Counted from the first letter of the stretch, positions 17,989-29,854 are shown. The stretch is 64,000 bases of DNA from Prostheceraeus crozeri (GCA_907163375.1 CAJQUW010003381.1:434001-498000), one strand, 5' to 3'. A program made the numbers and translations. The notes: generated from the letters alone by a model not told the origin.

Positions 17989-19109
17989 TAGTGTTCCGAG
18001 GAATACAAGGAAGAACAGTACTTGGACTACGAAGGTGTTTGAAGATTGGGTTCACTGGCGCAATGGTTTGGAATTGGACAAACAGAAGTTTCTGCATAAT
18101 GTTGATTTCAATCCAATGAAATGTTGTGAATTGGAGAGGGCGCTGAAGCACTTCATCTTTGAAGCAAAGAGACAAGACGGCAAGGATTATCCGCCAAATA
18201 CATTATACAACATTATGTGTGGTGTCAATCGCTATATTCGGAACACTTACCCCGGACATCAACATTATGTCCGATGATCCACGATTTGTCTACGTTCGCA
18301 GGTGCCTAGATGCACGCATGAAGGAGCTTACCAAGACGGGTGTAGGTGTTGTGAAGAAGCAAGCCGATCCAGTCACTGATGACCAGGAAGAATTATTGTG
18401 GACGAAGAATTCATTTTCGATGAATGATGCAGTTGGGCTACAAAGAGCGGCTTATTTCTACGTCTGCAAGGGTTTCGGACTACAAGCTGTGGATGAACAC
18501 AGAAATCTGCAGATCTCCCAGTTCCAATTCGGCGAAGACGACACCGGGAAGTACGTGTTGTTCATTGGCAAGAACGACAAGATCTACAGTGGAGGAATTA
18601 ACGATCGAAAGGCATCATCGAAGCAGATAAAACAATATGATACGAAGGAGAATCCTAGATCTATATACAAAATCATAGAATGGTATATCCAATGACTGCA
18701 ACAAAATGGGATGCATGAAGGTCCATTCTACCGGCGGCCTTTGAAGAGCGTTCATCTGCGGAATCAACTTCGGTACTCGGTGACTCCAGTTGGGGTCAAC
18801 AAGCTGCGGAAGTTTTTATTGGATGCTGCTACTTCTGCTGGTTCGACAGAAAATATCGCAGCTCACTCAGGAAAAGTAACGTGTGCTACAAAGCTATTTA
18901 ACAATGACATTGATGAACAGCTTGTCAAACAACGAACCGGTCATCGGAGTGACGCAGTTCGCTTATACAAAAGAACATCGAATGGTCAACAAAAGCGGAT
19001 AAGTGAAATTTTGGAACCTCCGCTTCCAAAAAAGCGCATTTCTGACTCATTCATCATACATGCTACTGATTGTACTTTTGATTTTAGCATAAATTTTGAA
19101 TTTTGTTAA
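17989..19109 (+). pseudogene. Crypton tyrosine recombinase (KIAA1958/DUF3504-like), broken
   Basis: The reading runs from WTTKVFEDWVHWRNG (core-binding domain) through GVNRYIRNTYPG, a frameshift near 18250, then DPRFVYVRRCLDARMKEL and TDDQEELLW. A stop at 18695 interrupts it before RNQLRYSVTPVGVNKL and the catalytic end: HSGKVTCATKLF, RTGHRSDAV and RLYKRTS with the nucleophile Tyr. The catalytic Arg-His-His/Tyr region around 18860-18990 is readable. The family joins and excises circular DNA by tyrosine-recombinase chemistry. Its 5' coding end probably lies before the piggyBac (about 14990-15160). Frameshift, stop and insertion make it inactive. Confidence 0.8.
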
Positions 19110-19441
19110 TAGAATAAATGACTTTGAATTGGATTACTTGAGTTATTTTTCTTTGTAAATCTCGAAACAAATATCAGCATGAGCATAAAAAATTGAAAAA
19201 ATATCATTGAAATACCCGTACATAAGCTTGCATGTAAGCAGGCCTACAATATACATATATAATGAGTAGATCAACAGTATAGGCCTACCGTAGATGAGAA
19301 ATGTCAGCATGAAATCCGAGCTGTGGCCCTCTTCCATTTAAAGTTAGACTATCATTGCAGACCTACCGTACTTCAAATAGCCTACGTATTTGCTGATCGC
19401 ACAGAATTTTCGTGGGGGTATGAAACTGTGGGTGCAATTCA

Positions 19442-19499
19442 GTTACACCACTCGTTTTGGAACTCGCGCTTCGCGCTCGTTCCAAACTCGTGGTGTAAC
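19442..19499. repeat. 58-base imperfect palindrome
   Basis: Arms GTTACACCAC/GTGGTGTAAC enclose TTTGGAAC/GTTCCAAA and a central CGCG-TTC-GCGC. The stem could extend almost through the whole length, with short mismatches where CTCG faces CTCG. It lies near the presumed right limit of the Crypton insertion and may mark a transposon end. Confidence 0.6.
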
Positions 19500-19539
19500 C
19501 TCCAAGCAACGCCTGCAACGAAGTAGTTCCTAGAATCAT

Positions 19540-21480
19540 ATAACACTTCAATGCAATGACTGACTGGAGTGGTATCAAAAGAATAATAGCGGCGGAGCAG
19601 GACTGGTCCCTTGTCTTGGAAGCGACCTCAATAGAAGAAGCATGGTCGTATTTCATAACATCAATTAATCAAATTATATCAGCTAATATCCCTATCAAAA
19701 CAATTCGCAAAAATCAATGCAATCTTCCTTTCGTCACTGACAAATTTCGACTACACTATAATGAAAAAAGCAATATTGGAATCGATTTAAGCGGTCAAGA
19801 TCAGAATTCGACCTTAATCAATACCGGTCAGACAGAAACGCATTGAGCTCTGAGATTCGAAAAATTCGAGTCGATAGATATCGACATGAAGTAAAATCTC
19901 TTCGGACTACTCCTTCTTCTAGAAAATATTAGAAGCTCACTAGCCGTTTATGCAAGTTCTTTGGAGCACCTGCGCTGATACCTGATCTCTCACATCAGAA
20001 CACAATTTTTCGATCCAACCTTGAAAAAGCAGAGCTATTAAATACAAAATTTTCCAGCACTTACTCTCAATCCATGATCTTACCCACCAATATCATCTTA
20101 CACAGATGCATCCATTTAGACGTCCATATCTCTGACAACGATGTCTTTCGAAGGCTTGCTTCTCTGAATACATCTAAATCCCCTGGTCCTGATAAGATTA
20201 GCAACCTTTTCTTGAAACAATGCGCCACAGAAGTATCGCCACTTCGTGCGAACATGTATCGGCTATCCATTGCCTCGTGCAAGCTACCCAGCGAATGGAG
20301 GCAAGCAACAATTGTGCCGGTGTACAAACGTGAAGGTGAACGCTCAAATCCCGATTGCTGTCATCCTATTTCGTTAACCTCATTGGTTGTGAAAATTCTT
20401 TAAGAGATCATCAACATTCAAGTCGCTGACCATTTGCTTCGTCATTCGATTATTTATGAACATCAATTCGGTTTCTTGAAAGGACACTCTGCCACTGAAC
20501 AAGTCGCACTTATTCAGCAGAAGTGGTTGTCGCCACTCGAAGAAAAGAAATCCACTGCTGTGGCATTTTTAGATTTATCCAATGCTTTTGGAGAGGTACC
20601 GCATGAAGCCTTAAGGCACAAACTTTTAGCGGCTGGAATCCGTGGCAATCTCTATGGTTGGATGTCTGACTACCTCAGAAACAGGTTCCGGCGAACCCGT
20701 GTTAAGAATTCACTTTCCAGCTGTAAGCCGAACACATAAGGCGTACCTCAAGGTAGCGTGTTAGCCCCAACCTTATTCATTCTCTTCATTAATGATTTTC
20801 TACATTCTATCAATCACTGCACTAGAATGAATTTACAAAAATTGAATGCATGGCGTACGCTGACGATTCCCTGATTTACGTCCCTCATTCTGATCCGATC
20901 TGTAGCATTCCTAAACCATAGCCTTGTTGAAATAGTAAACTGGTCAAGATTTTGAAGTATGAAATTCAATGCAGCCAAAACAATCTCCATGCTCATTTCA
21001 CGTAATAACAAGCGTCATCCCTTACCTCCTGGTATTATCTTTGATGAGACTTTAATTCACTTCTCCAAAGAGCACAATAACCTTAGCATTGTAATAACGA
21101 ACAACCCGAAACACAACGCCCATAAAAAATTCGTCTGCTCAAGAGCTAACAAAGAATTATTCGCCCATCGTGTCCTCAGCTCATATATCCTTCATCATAA
21201 AGACCTTCTGACTCAATTGTACAAAGTTTGCATAAGTTCGCACCTGGAATACGGTTCGATCGTTTACTCTGGTATCGGAAAAGTATTGACAGCAGACTGG
21301 AATCCGTTCAAAGGAGAGCATTACGATGTATCCCCCACTTGCCTTCCCTTTCTCATATCTCCAATAATGAATATGCCAGTGCGAACATACAGACCCTAGC
21401 ATTTCGACGCACCTATGCCCTCTCCTGTGAAGCCTATAAAATATTGAATAGTCAATGCTCTTGAGCCTTCAAGCCCTACA
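19540..21480 (+). pseudogene. ORF2 reverse transcriptase domain of the CR1-like element, broken
   Basis: The linker MTDWSGIKRIIAAEQDWSL is followed by the RT: LNTSKSPGPDKISNLFLKQ, PSEWRQATIVPVYK, HQFGFLKGHSATEQV, the first catalytic Asp in AFLDLSNAFGEVPH, a GVPQGSVLAP block at about 20740-20770, and the YADD active site at 20856-20867. Stops near 20401 and 20737 and frameshifts near 20830 and after it break the frame. The C-terminal tail with thumb-like SHLEYGSIVYSG is readable to about 21480. It would copy element RNA at the target site. The CR1-like assignment rests on domain order, the PHD-finger ORF1 and the tetranucleotide 3' tail. Confidence 0.85.
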
Positions 21481-22084
21481 TGCCCGTACTTCGCAATTCT
21501 CCCTATAACCTCAGGCAGAAACTTTACGTACTCCCTGTCAATGTCAACTCTTCCAATCCCTTTCACAATACTTTCGTCGTGCTCCTCTTTCTCGAATCTG
21601 CGAAGTTCTTAATGTCCTCCCTCACTCCTCCATTACCCAGTGTAACTCACTAACAAGTTTCAAATCTCATCTGAACTACCTTCTTTGTGACCAACGCCTC
21701 ACTGACTTTCCAAACTTTTGACTCTTAGTAAGCCTGCTCCGTATCTATCATCTTCCATGTGCATTCCGTATTTTCCCGCACATTACATGCTTCCTACACC
21801 ATACAGTCGTAAAGTGTTTCTTTACATTCCCACTGTTCCCATTTTTGTGCATCTGTTTGTTTACTCGAGCTGTACTGAACATTTCATGATTCGGGTTTTT
21901 GGTTTAATTTGTAATCTTACTCCTACATTTGCATCGTACATCTGTTGCATAGTTCTAACGCTATGCGTATTTGTATAACTGCGGACACTTACACACTTTG
22001 TATTCACCTTGCCAACGGCTATCTGCCATGAACCAATAAAATGATTATGAATGAATGAATGAACTGTAGTTTTTGAAACTTGTA

Positions 22085-22910
22085 TCCATACAGTAGGTAG
22101 AGTGTCGACTCAAAAAAAATTGTCAGCATTCGGTAAAAGATCTATATCAAAATATTCAGTTTTTTGAGGAGACTACATTCCAACGGTCTAAAATAATATT
22201 TGATCACTTTTAAAAAGCTAAATTTTTTGCAAATTATTCCTGTGTTTATATACTAGTCACGTTGGCGCACTATATAAATAGCATAGAACTTGTTAGATAG
22301 GCTTTCAAGAGGAATAAACATTTAGTAACCGGTACCACAAGCCGAAATTAAGCTGATTATCAAGCAACTTTCATGAACCACATTATAATGCGGGTCTTCA
22401 TGGAAAAGTTGTGATCCCATTGTCCTTCTTGCCTGAAATTTCAAGTTTTTTGATTCAATTATCATCGACATGATTTTGTGATTTACTGAATTAATGTTTC
22501 ATTTCTTGAATATGAATAGCAATATGGACACATTTACATCTTTAAAATTATTTATGATCATTGTCTATAACTATGATATTTTACTCTTTAAATGGCAGAA
22601 AGTTTGTGATAAGATGACGCTCAAGAAAATGCTGTTCTTAAAAAGACTGAGCATTTATTCCATCGAATTGCCAATTTAAAAAAACACTATTTCTCCACGG
22701 TTGTCATGACAAGGAGGATATATTCTTTCTGTATTGCCATCATGATCAGTCAATTCCGTTCTGATTTCTTTAAAACTGTAAAATTTGCTTGTCTCACATG
22801 TGGTACTGGGTCACAACTCGAGTTCATTTGATAAAATCGAAACTGCTTGCACATTGGGGATGTAATTAATGTTGAGTTGCTGCTCTAATTCATGTACTTA
22901 CTCTATGCTT
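22085..22910 (+). repeat. Diverged ~0.83-kb dispersed repeat, copy A
   Basis: Read on the plus strand it aligns, with many substitutions but conserved order, to the minus strand of 38050-38885. Shared landmarks are GGTAGAG.(A/G)TCGACTCAAAAAA near the start, CTGATTATCAAG, GAAATTTCAAGTTT, AATATGGACNCA, ATGATCAGTC and ACATTGGGGAT.TAAT near the end. No reading frame is conserved. It starts about 20 bases after the LINE tail. Confidence 0.65.
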
Positions 22911-23399
22911 GTAACTTTGGCTACTTTACCTCAATTGCTTCTTTAAGAAAAATATACAATTCATGAATAGAGATGACCATCCATCCTGTAAAAGTTAAGA
23001 CACACGCCAAAAGTCTATCTTGTATCGAGAGGAAAGGAGAGGAAAATGAACAGATAAAAAAATATTCAATGGCTTTTTCCACAGACACATGCTTTTGATC
23101 ACTTTTCTTTATTGTAAACTGACAACAATTTATTTTCCAGATCTGTTAGATAACCTAAAATATCAAATGGAAAGAAGAAATAATATATATGCCATTTTCT
23201 TTTAAAAAATTTTACAGATGAATACAAATGAGACAACGTCAGAATAATTCAATGAGTTAATTGATTATCAGTGAATAATCAATCGATGACACATAACCTG
23301 TGAATGAACATTACAAGTGATAGAAGTCATCAATAAAGTTCATGCTATCACAGAAGTTGCTGCGGCTCAAACAATCATTCTGACACTATTGAATTCTTT
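22911..23399. other. No recognisable feature
   Basis: AT-rich sequence with no credible reading frame, repeat or structured element that I could support. Confidence 0.5.
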
Positions 23400-23801
23400 T
23401 CAACTTGAAATTTAAGAAATTTTCGCTCCGCTTGCATTCAGAATGCTAAAAGGCTTAGAATTATTCTTAGGATCTAAAAGTTTCCAATATCTTTTGCTAT
23501 CCTTTGCAACTTTTGCCTTATTCAATTCATTGTGCTTCATAGCTTTGTTTTAGGAAAGTTTCTTCCTTTAAAGAAAGAAACAGTTTCTCTTTTTCTCTTT
23601 CCTCACTGGTTTATTCAGCTGTTTTCTGTCTAACATTAAATCAGTCCTATTTTCTTCTGTCTTGTTGGCATTAAAGTTGTTAGTAGTGTGTTTGTATTTT
23701 CTTTTCATTTCTCTTACTTCGTCTGAATATACTTCATGACCATGAAAATTCCTTTTCTTGTTCGTCACTAATTTTGCAGTATTCATTAATTCGCCGTACA
23801 A
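23400..23801 (-). pseudogene. Retroelement ORF2 remnant (endonuclease-RT linker)
   Basis: On the minus strand, Lys/Arg-rich helical text (EVREMKRKYKHTTNNFNANK, RKQLNKPVRKEKKR) is followed, after a frame change, by ELNKAKVAKDSKRYWKLLDP and KPFSILNASG. This pattern, basic helices then a K..YWK/FWKLL segment, is typical of the stretch between endonuclease and reverse transcriptase in LINE ORF2 proteins. No RT core is left. It could also come from another retroelement group. Confidence 0.35.
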
Positions 23802-23880
23802 ATTCGATGAATCAATCCGATTTTCTTTCAGCGAATTAGTTATTTCGCTAAATCTGCTACTGATAACATTACTAGTGATC

Positions 23881-24500
23881 TGTGGATTATAAGAACGACC
23901 AAACCGTTGACACGTAATTTATTGGATAACCCGTTCGTTGTTCGCCGTTATCTTATTGTAGAGCTTATTGAAATACGAACGATGGCCTTCACGCTGTCTG
24001 TGAAGACCATAGAAATTGACAACAATAGAACCTCTAGAATGGAAATTGAGCTTCATGCAATGCACAATAACGGCACATAAATCGCACGCATTTTCACTTA
24101 GATGCACCTGCCAACGTCTGTATGATTGGGTTAGAATCAGTCACATGTGTAAATCGAAGCTTTTAATTGGTGGTTCATGCCCCAACTTAGTTCCCCCGGA
24201 TGTGCCGCGACCTTGGGTCAGTTTCCATTCTAGCCAACTTCAGATAAACAGTTTATTTCTATGGTGAAGACCGTTAATAGAAGACATTACAGATATGACA
24301 AAAGGAACCTGAACAATAAACGTAAATTAGCTGAACCTATACGATAATGACAATATACCACGGAAAATGGAATTTGGATTCATAAATCAATGAATACTTG
24401 CGCTGTGTTGAATGTCTAGTTTGGTCACGACACCATTTGTGAATTATAAGAACGACTAAACCGTTGACACGTAATTTATTGGATAAACCGTTCGTTGTTA
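23881..24500. repeat. 63-base direct repeats bracketing ~0.5 kb
   Basis: The copies are 23881-23943 and 24438-24500, near identical with about four mismatches, both containing ACCGTTGACACGTAATTTAT. The 494 bases between have no clear gene. The arrangement could be a small element with terminal direct repeats or a segmental duplication. Confidence 0.6.
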
Positions 24501-25930
24501 AGGCAAATCATATTTAAACGTTCACAAGTGATGATATAAGTGACGCATACAAACAACAGTTCACATGCAGTCCACAATATCATTCTTCTTCCATTTGAAT
24601 GGCCGTGTCACTTTTTGTCTCTTCTTACTATTCAAATTTTAATTTGATTTTTTGAATGAATGGTTAATTCAATTACTAATGGTGAGTGGTCTGTATGTCA
24701 CCACACCGGTTCCTTAATATCAAAATTCAATATTTTCATAATCATGGATTCCGACACGATCTGTCAAAAACTGATCTAATTTCAATTAATTGATTGACTC
24801 AAATTCCAGCTGAAGCAAATTGATTGCTGATAAAGAAATTTCAGTTTGACATGATTTTCCCCATAATTAAGTTTAAATTATGTCCATATCATGCACAAGA
24901 TTTGCTCTAATTCCAACTCAGTGGCAGCTCTAGCTGATATATCAGGTCATGCTCATGAAATATTTTGGTATGTGATCAAAACTGCTAGCTACCGATTCGA
25001 CGAACAAAATTTCAGTCTCATTTCCAGTTTTCATTTAGCCCCTAACTTAGCTGTACGTAACTGAGTAGGACCTAATATCAAAGTAATATGATTAGAGAAT
25101 AGTAATTGAATCTAATGAAAACTTGAAAAATGCTACAATAAAGTTTGGTTTATTGATACAATACGTTAACTCTGTTTTGGCTTAGAGGGTCGATTTCGTG
25201 TGGAGACTAAACCTAAATACCTTATTATGCTGAGCAGTAGCATGATCACTAAAGCCGCCACCGGTGCAACATGAAGCTAATGCTGTGATATTGACCACTT
25301 TGTTTGTATCAAACGTTTTATATCGACTTTCATGAACATAAGTTAAGTGAATATCGTTTGTAGCACTTCTTGTCATTTTAATCAGTAATTCCTGTTACAG
25401 ATAGCAATGAAAGCAGATTTCTTAGCAAGCAGTTATACCGGATAATAGAAAGCAACGCCGAGGGCAATAATTGTGATCTATGTTATACTGATTATCTAAA
25501 AATCAAGAACTTATACATGTAGCTTGACCAACTACTAAAACAGCCAGTGTTAGTAGTTACAGACCGCCCCATAAAAAGATGGATCACCCTCCTATTGGCC
25601 TCAAACTGATGTGCCTAGTGCATTTATAAGTTGAATTAGATAACAGTTTCAGTGAGAAGCTATATGTTTATGTTTAAACACGGAATTGCTAATGTGCCGA
25701 ATAGTCCGTATATCAAATAACTCAATACAAAATCAATTCTATGTATTGGCAGTTGTGAAATATATTGATGAGCAATGTAAACAACAAAATGAGTTAAAGA
25801 CCTGCCACAGTCTTTAATCTAAGATTTTGTCATCCCACGTGGATGGTGAATGACATCACCGACTTACCATGGGATTGATTCTATCAAAGTATCGATGAAA
25901 TGTTGATCAATTTGGCGAGGACGATGCAAA
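24501..25930. other. No recognisable gene
   Basis: AT-rich. One minus-strand segment (about 25225-25290) has acceptor-like ATCACAG and donor-like AAG|GTATTT borders around codons reading ASCCTGGGFSDHA; this is too short to call as an exon. Confidence 0.4.
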
Positions 25931-25934
25931 TGTC

Positions 25935-26270
25935 GTGGAATTTCCTTGTCAGATTCTCATGTCAGACGTAGTGAGGCAGAATCTGACCTGTCAGTGCAAT
26001 TCCATTGATGTCGCTTATTACAGTGAATCGAAGTTCAATGTTATCGGACAATTCAACTTGAGATGGTATTTGCGGCTTTTGAATCCTGATTCAATCAATC
26101 TTCGTCGAATCGTTGACTTGAATGTTGATGAATCAAGAACCGCAGCCATTCTTCTAAGACTGAGTAGGATTAACTTTTACAAGTCAATATTGGCCAGAAT
26201 GGTGGAAGACCAGAACCTTCAACACGAGAGATCTGAAATTTGTTGTGAGACCACTGATGTACATGTATGA
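25935..26270 (+). CDS. Uncharacterised open frame, possible exon or decayed gene
   Basis: A 111-residue frame in a less AT-rich patch. The text CNSIDVAYYSESKFNVIGQF followed by LRWYLRLLNPDSINLRRIV has a faint resemblance to F-box-associated segments seen in fungal-type proteins, but no motif is decisive. There is no obvious promoter. It ends about 40 bases before the Penelope-like composite. It may be a chance frame, an exon or a fragment of a transposon-carried gene. Confidence 0.2.
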   Translation: MEFPCQILMSDVVRQNLTCQCNSIDVAYYSESKFNVIGQFNLRWYLRLLNPDSINLRRIVDLNVDESRTAAILLRLSRINFYKSILARMVEDQNLQHERSEICCETTDVHV

Positions 26271-26514
26271 GGTATATTTAGTTTTTACTGGCAGCTCTTA
26301 AAGAAGCATAAAAGATATCGCCAAATTTGATTTATTAAAATAATTTACATCGCGAACGCTTTCGAGGCCTCTAGTCATGCGATAACGGCCGTAATGACAA
26401 TGCGAATAGATACACAGTTACAAATGAATGTCACTCAAGCAAGACAGACAGTGGACACTGGTGTGAATTACGTAGAAATTTTACGCAAATAACACGCACA
26501 CACACAGCAAAAGG

Positions 26515-28150
26515 TCACCATGGCAATAAAAGACTATATACAAATCCTTTCTGTATACACAAGGGTGGTGACAGCTTCAAAATGTACAAGGCTTCTAAAA
26601 TACGAAGGGAAGTAGGGTTGGCAGAGCTACATAAAATGGAAAAATAAGAAGTGAAAGCAAGACCTTTAAAATCATCACAAGTTATAACATGTTTACAAAT
26701 CGACGAGCTAGGGTCTCGTATACTTCTATGTACATCATTACACAACCAACGAGGCAGGTGCTCCTTTTATTTTTTTTAGGCAGGTGTTCCCAGCCTCCTA
26801 TCATTACGACCAAAGTAACTGCTTCCACAGTCACATTTGAAATTGTAAATCACATGTGACCGACTGACAAGAGGAATGGGATCCTTAAGAGGACGGACAG
26901 GAATACGCTCTGTGACAAAGGAAAAACCTGGCTTAGAACAGGGAAAAGTTTGTCTAACAATAGAAAAAATCTTCTTAGTGACAACGCCAGTGTGGGAATC
27001 GCCAGTGAATGGGATTCTAACAAAAATATCTTTGCGCTTAGGCCCAATGACTTCAGTTTGTTCACAGAGGGGGCGATTGTAGCGAAAAATAAAGTGCTCA
27101 GGAAAATCATTTTCTTTCAACACATCAAATAACAATGATTCTTCCTTCTCTAACAATGATTCAGAACAAATTATTCTGGCACGATGATACAATGTACGAA
27201 CCAAGCCAGATTTGTACTTGAGAGGTGCATAACTATGAAAATTAAGTAGAAGGCCTGACCACGTAGGTTTTCTATAGACAGAAGTCAAAGCACAATTACT
27301 ATCACTACGTGAAACTAGCACATCGAGAAAAGGCAAAGAACCTGCTGATGACTCTAACTCATAGGTAAAACGCAAATTTACATGTACAGAGTTAAAAACT
27401 GATAATAAGTGAGAAGATGAAGAAGAACGAGGGAGAAGAATAAAAGTATCGTCAACGTACCGACGATAAAAAATTGTCTGCGATTCAATAGCGTGCTTCA
27501 AATGCGTACACTCAAAGAATCCCAAAAATATATTGATCAAAATGATACCCAAAGGGCTGCCTATTGCAATGCCATCTTTTTGAATAAATAATCGTTTGTC
27601 AAAAGAAAACTGAACATTTTCTACGCAAAGCGTAATCAAGTCACACAATGTATCAATGGGCACAGGAAGCTGAATAGAATTTTCATTTACAAGTTTTCTT
27701 ACAATGTCCACTGTTTCACGGATAGGAACATTTGTAAACAAAGAAGACACATCTAAAGACAGCATTTTTACATCGGTCAAGTCAAAATTGCGCACACTGT
27801 TTACAAATTCAAACGAATCACGTACACAAAAATCATTCACAAGCTTCTCGACAGGCTTTAACATGTCAGCTAGCCACTGAGCCAATTTGTGTGTCGGCGA
27901 TCCCAACATTGACAAAATCGGTCGAACAGGGCAGTCATCCTTGTGGATCTTCAGAAGACCGTACAGCCTGGGGATGACTGATCCCATAGGTTTCAGTTCT
28001 TTGAACGTAGTATCACTGATATGATTACTTGATAGGAGATTCTTCAGCCTCTCGGTGACTGTACTTTCCAGTTTCTCAGTTTGGTCCACGTTCTTCTTAT
28101 CCACACAAAACTTGGATTCGTCGCTTAAACACGCTGAAACTTTGTATACC
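26515..28150 (-). pseudogene. Penelope-like RT with GIY-YIG endonuclease, left copy
   Basis: The reverse transcriptase core is open. Motifs in order are PRLYGLLKIHK, LSLDVSSLFTNVPI (first Asp), GIAIGSPLG and RYVDDTFIL (catalytic pair), then PFLDVLVSR and VYRKPTWSG. The GIY-YIG endonuclease starts YNFKCDCGSSYFGRN but breaks at 26776 in an A-rich insertion flanked by a short CACCTGCCT duplication. The rest is in another frame (26515-26745), ending LRILEALYI..PPLCIQK. The frame's first ~25 codons (to 28218) are translated terminal-repeat sequence, not real protein, and the natural N-terminus is absent. PLE RTs copy RNA at 3' overhangs. This copy is probably inactive. Confidence 0.88.
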
Positions 28151-28365
28151 GAAGGATTTGTATACAGTGTATAGTCTTTTATTACCATGGTGACCTTGCA
28201 TTTTGAAGCTGTCACCACCCTTGTGTATACAAGGGACTATGTACAGAAAGGACTTGTACATAGTCTTTTATTGCCATGGTGACATTACATTTTGAAGCTG
28301 TCACCACCCTTGTGTATACAGAAAGGATTTGTATATAGTCTTTTATTGCCATGGTGACCTTTTGC
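28140..28365 (-). repeat. Tandem repeats in the PLE terminal region
   Basis: Three imperfect copies of a 75-95 base unit containing TTTTATTGCCATGGTGAC and AAGCTGTCACCACCCTTGTG. Translated on the minus strand they give the repeated VTASKC.VTMAIKDY text. Single copies occur at the outer ends, near 26515-26585 and 29790-29855. Confidence 0.75.
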
Positions 28366-28750
28366 TGTGTGTGTGTGCGTGTCATTTGCGTAAAATTTCT
28401 ATGTAATTCACAAGAGTCCACTGTCTGTCTTGCTTGAGTGACATTCATTTGTAACTGTGTATCTATTCACATTGTCATTACGGCCGTTATCGCATGACTC
28501 GAGGCCTCGAAAGCGCTCGCGATGTAAATTATTTTAATGAATCAAATTTGGCGATATCTTTTATTTTTAAATGCATAAATTACAAGAACTGCTTTAATGT
28601 ATTGAAACGTCGCCTTCCAATAGCAACAGTCAAGGGCTTGGACAAGCTTTTGACGGTTAGATGTCAAATTCTTCGAGTCACGTTCCGCATCAACCTGTTG
28701 GAGCAGTGCATCACTCAAGCAATTTTGCCCAAATACTTACTCCACAAGAG

Positions 28751-29854
28751 AATGTTCAGTTTTCTTTTGACAAACGATTATTTATTCAAAAAGATGGCAT
28801 TGCAATAGGCAGCCCTTTGGGTATCATTTTGATCAATATATTTTTGGGATTCTTTGAGTGTACGCATTTGAAGCACGCTATTGAATCGCAGACAATTTTT
28901 TATCGTCGGTACGTTGACGATACTTTTATTCTTCTCCCTCGTTCTTCTTCATCTTCTCACTTATTATCAGTTTTTAACTCTGTACATGTAAATTTGCGTT
29001 TTACCTATGAGTTAGAGTCATCAGCAGGTTCTTTGCCTTTTCTCGATGTGCTAGTTTCACGTAGTGATAGTAATTGTGCTTTGACTTCTGTCTATAGAAA
29101 ACCTACGTGGTCAGGCCTTCTACTTAATTTTCATAGTTATGCACCTCTCAAGTACAAATCTGGCTTGGTTCGTACATTGTATCATCGTGCCAGAATAATT
29201 TGTTCTGAATCATTGTTAGAGAAGGAAGAATCATTGTTATTTGATGTGTTGAAAGAAAATGATTTTCCTGAGCACTTTATTTTTCGCTACAATCGCCCCC
29301 TCTGTGAACAAACTGAAGTCATTGGGCCTAAGCGCAAAGATATTTTTGTTAGAATCCCATTCACTGGCGATTCCCACACTGGCGTTGTCACCAAGAAGAT
29401 TTTTTCTATTGTTAGACAAACTTTTCCCTGTTCTAAGCCAGGTTTTTCCTTTGTCACAGAGCGTATTCCTGTCCGTCCTCTTAAGGATCCCATTCCTCTT
29501 GTCAGTCGGTCACATGTGATTTACAATTTCAAATGTGACTGTGGAAGCAGTTACTTTGGTCGTAATGATAGGAGGCTGGGAACACCTGCCTAAAAAAAAT
29601 AAAAGGAGCACCTGCCTCGTTGGTTGTGTAATGATGTACATAGAAGTATACGAGACCCTAGCTCGTCGATTTGTAAACATGTTATAACTTGTGATGATTT
29701 TAAAGGTCTTGCTTTCACTTCTTATTTTTCCATTTTATGTAGCTCTGCCAACCCTACTTCCCTTCGTATTTTAGAAGCCTTGTACATTTTGAAGCTGTCA
29801 CCACCCTTGTGTATACAGAAAGGATTTGTATATAGTCTTTTATTGCCATGGTGA
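28751..29854 (+). pseudogene. Penelope-like RT/GIY-YIG, right copy, 5' truncated
   Basis: From 28751 the sequence is an inverted copy of the left PLE with very few changes (one is Leu to Pro in an overlapping antisense frame). It starts just upstream of RT motif B (ENVQFSFDKRLF), so motif A is missing and the RT cannot be functional. Motifs GIAIGSPLG and RYVDDTFIL and the GIY-YIG start are present. The same A-rich insertion and CACCTGCCT duplication breaks the frame at 29593. The bases before 28751 (28598-28750) do not match the left copy, suggesting a template switch. Confidence 0.88.

Larger units (their letters stand above)
14826..19505 (+). mobile_element. Crypton (tyrosine-recombinase transposon) inserted in the LINE, itself split by piggyBac
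   Basis: The interval separates the endonuclease and reverse transcriptase of one retrotransposon, so it is a later insertion. It encodes a KIAA1958/DUF3504-like tyrosine recombinase on the plus strand, interrupted by a complete piggyBac at 15160-17988. The outer limits are set only by where LINE similarity stops and restarts and are uncertain by tens of bases. The right part (19110-19505) has no coding sequence and may include another small insertion ending in a palindrome. Confidence 0.6.
13094..22063 (+). mobile_element. CR1-like non-LTR retrotransposon (whole, carrying nested insertions)
   Basis: ORF1, endonuclease, reverse transcriptase and a 3' region ending in GAATGAATGAATGAA (22049-22063) lie in the proper order on the plus strand. 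Removing the Crypton/piggyBac nest would leave an element of about 4.3 kb from ORF1 to the tail, plus a probable 5' region beginning near 12200. From 21480 to 22040 the sequence is a non-coding 3' region. Multiple frameshifts mark it as old. Confidence 0.75.

Noticed and set aside
26850-27132. Frames of 60-86 codons within the PLE, seen again at 29237-29519
   Set aside because: They recur only because the PLE arm is duplicated; they overlap the real RT/endonuclease frame and have no family features.
28151-28218. First ~25 codons of the left PLE reverse-transcriptase frame as protein
   Set aside because: They translate the tandem terminal-repeat unit and repeat the VTASKC..IKDY text, so they are not part of the enzyme.
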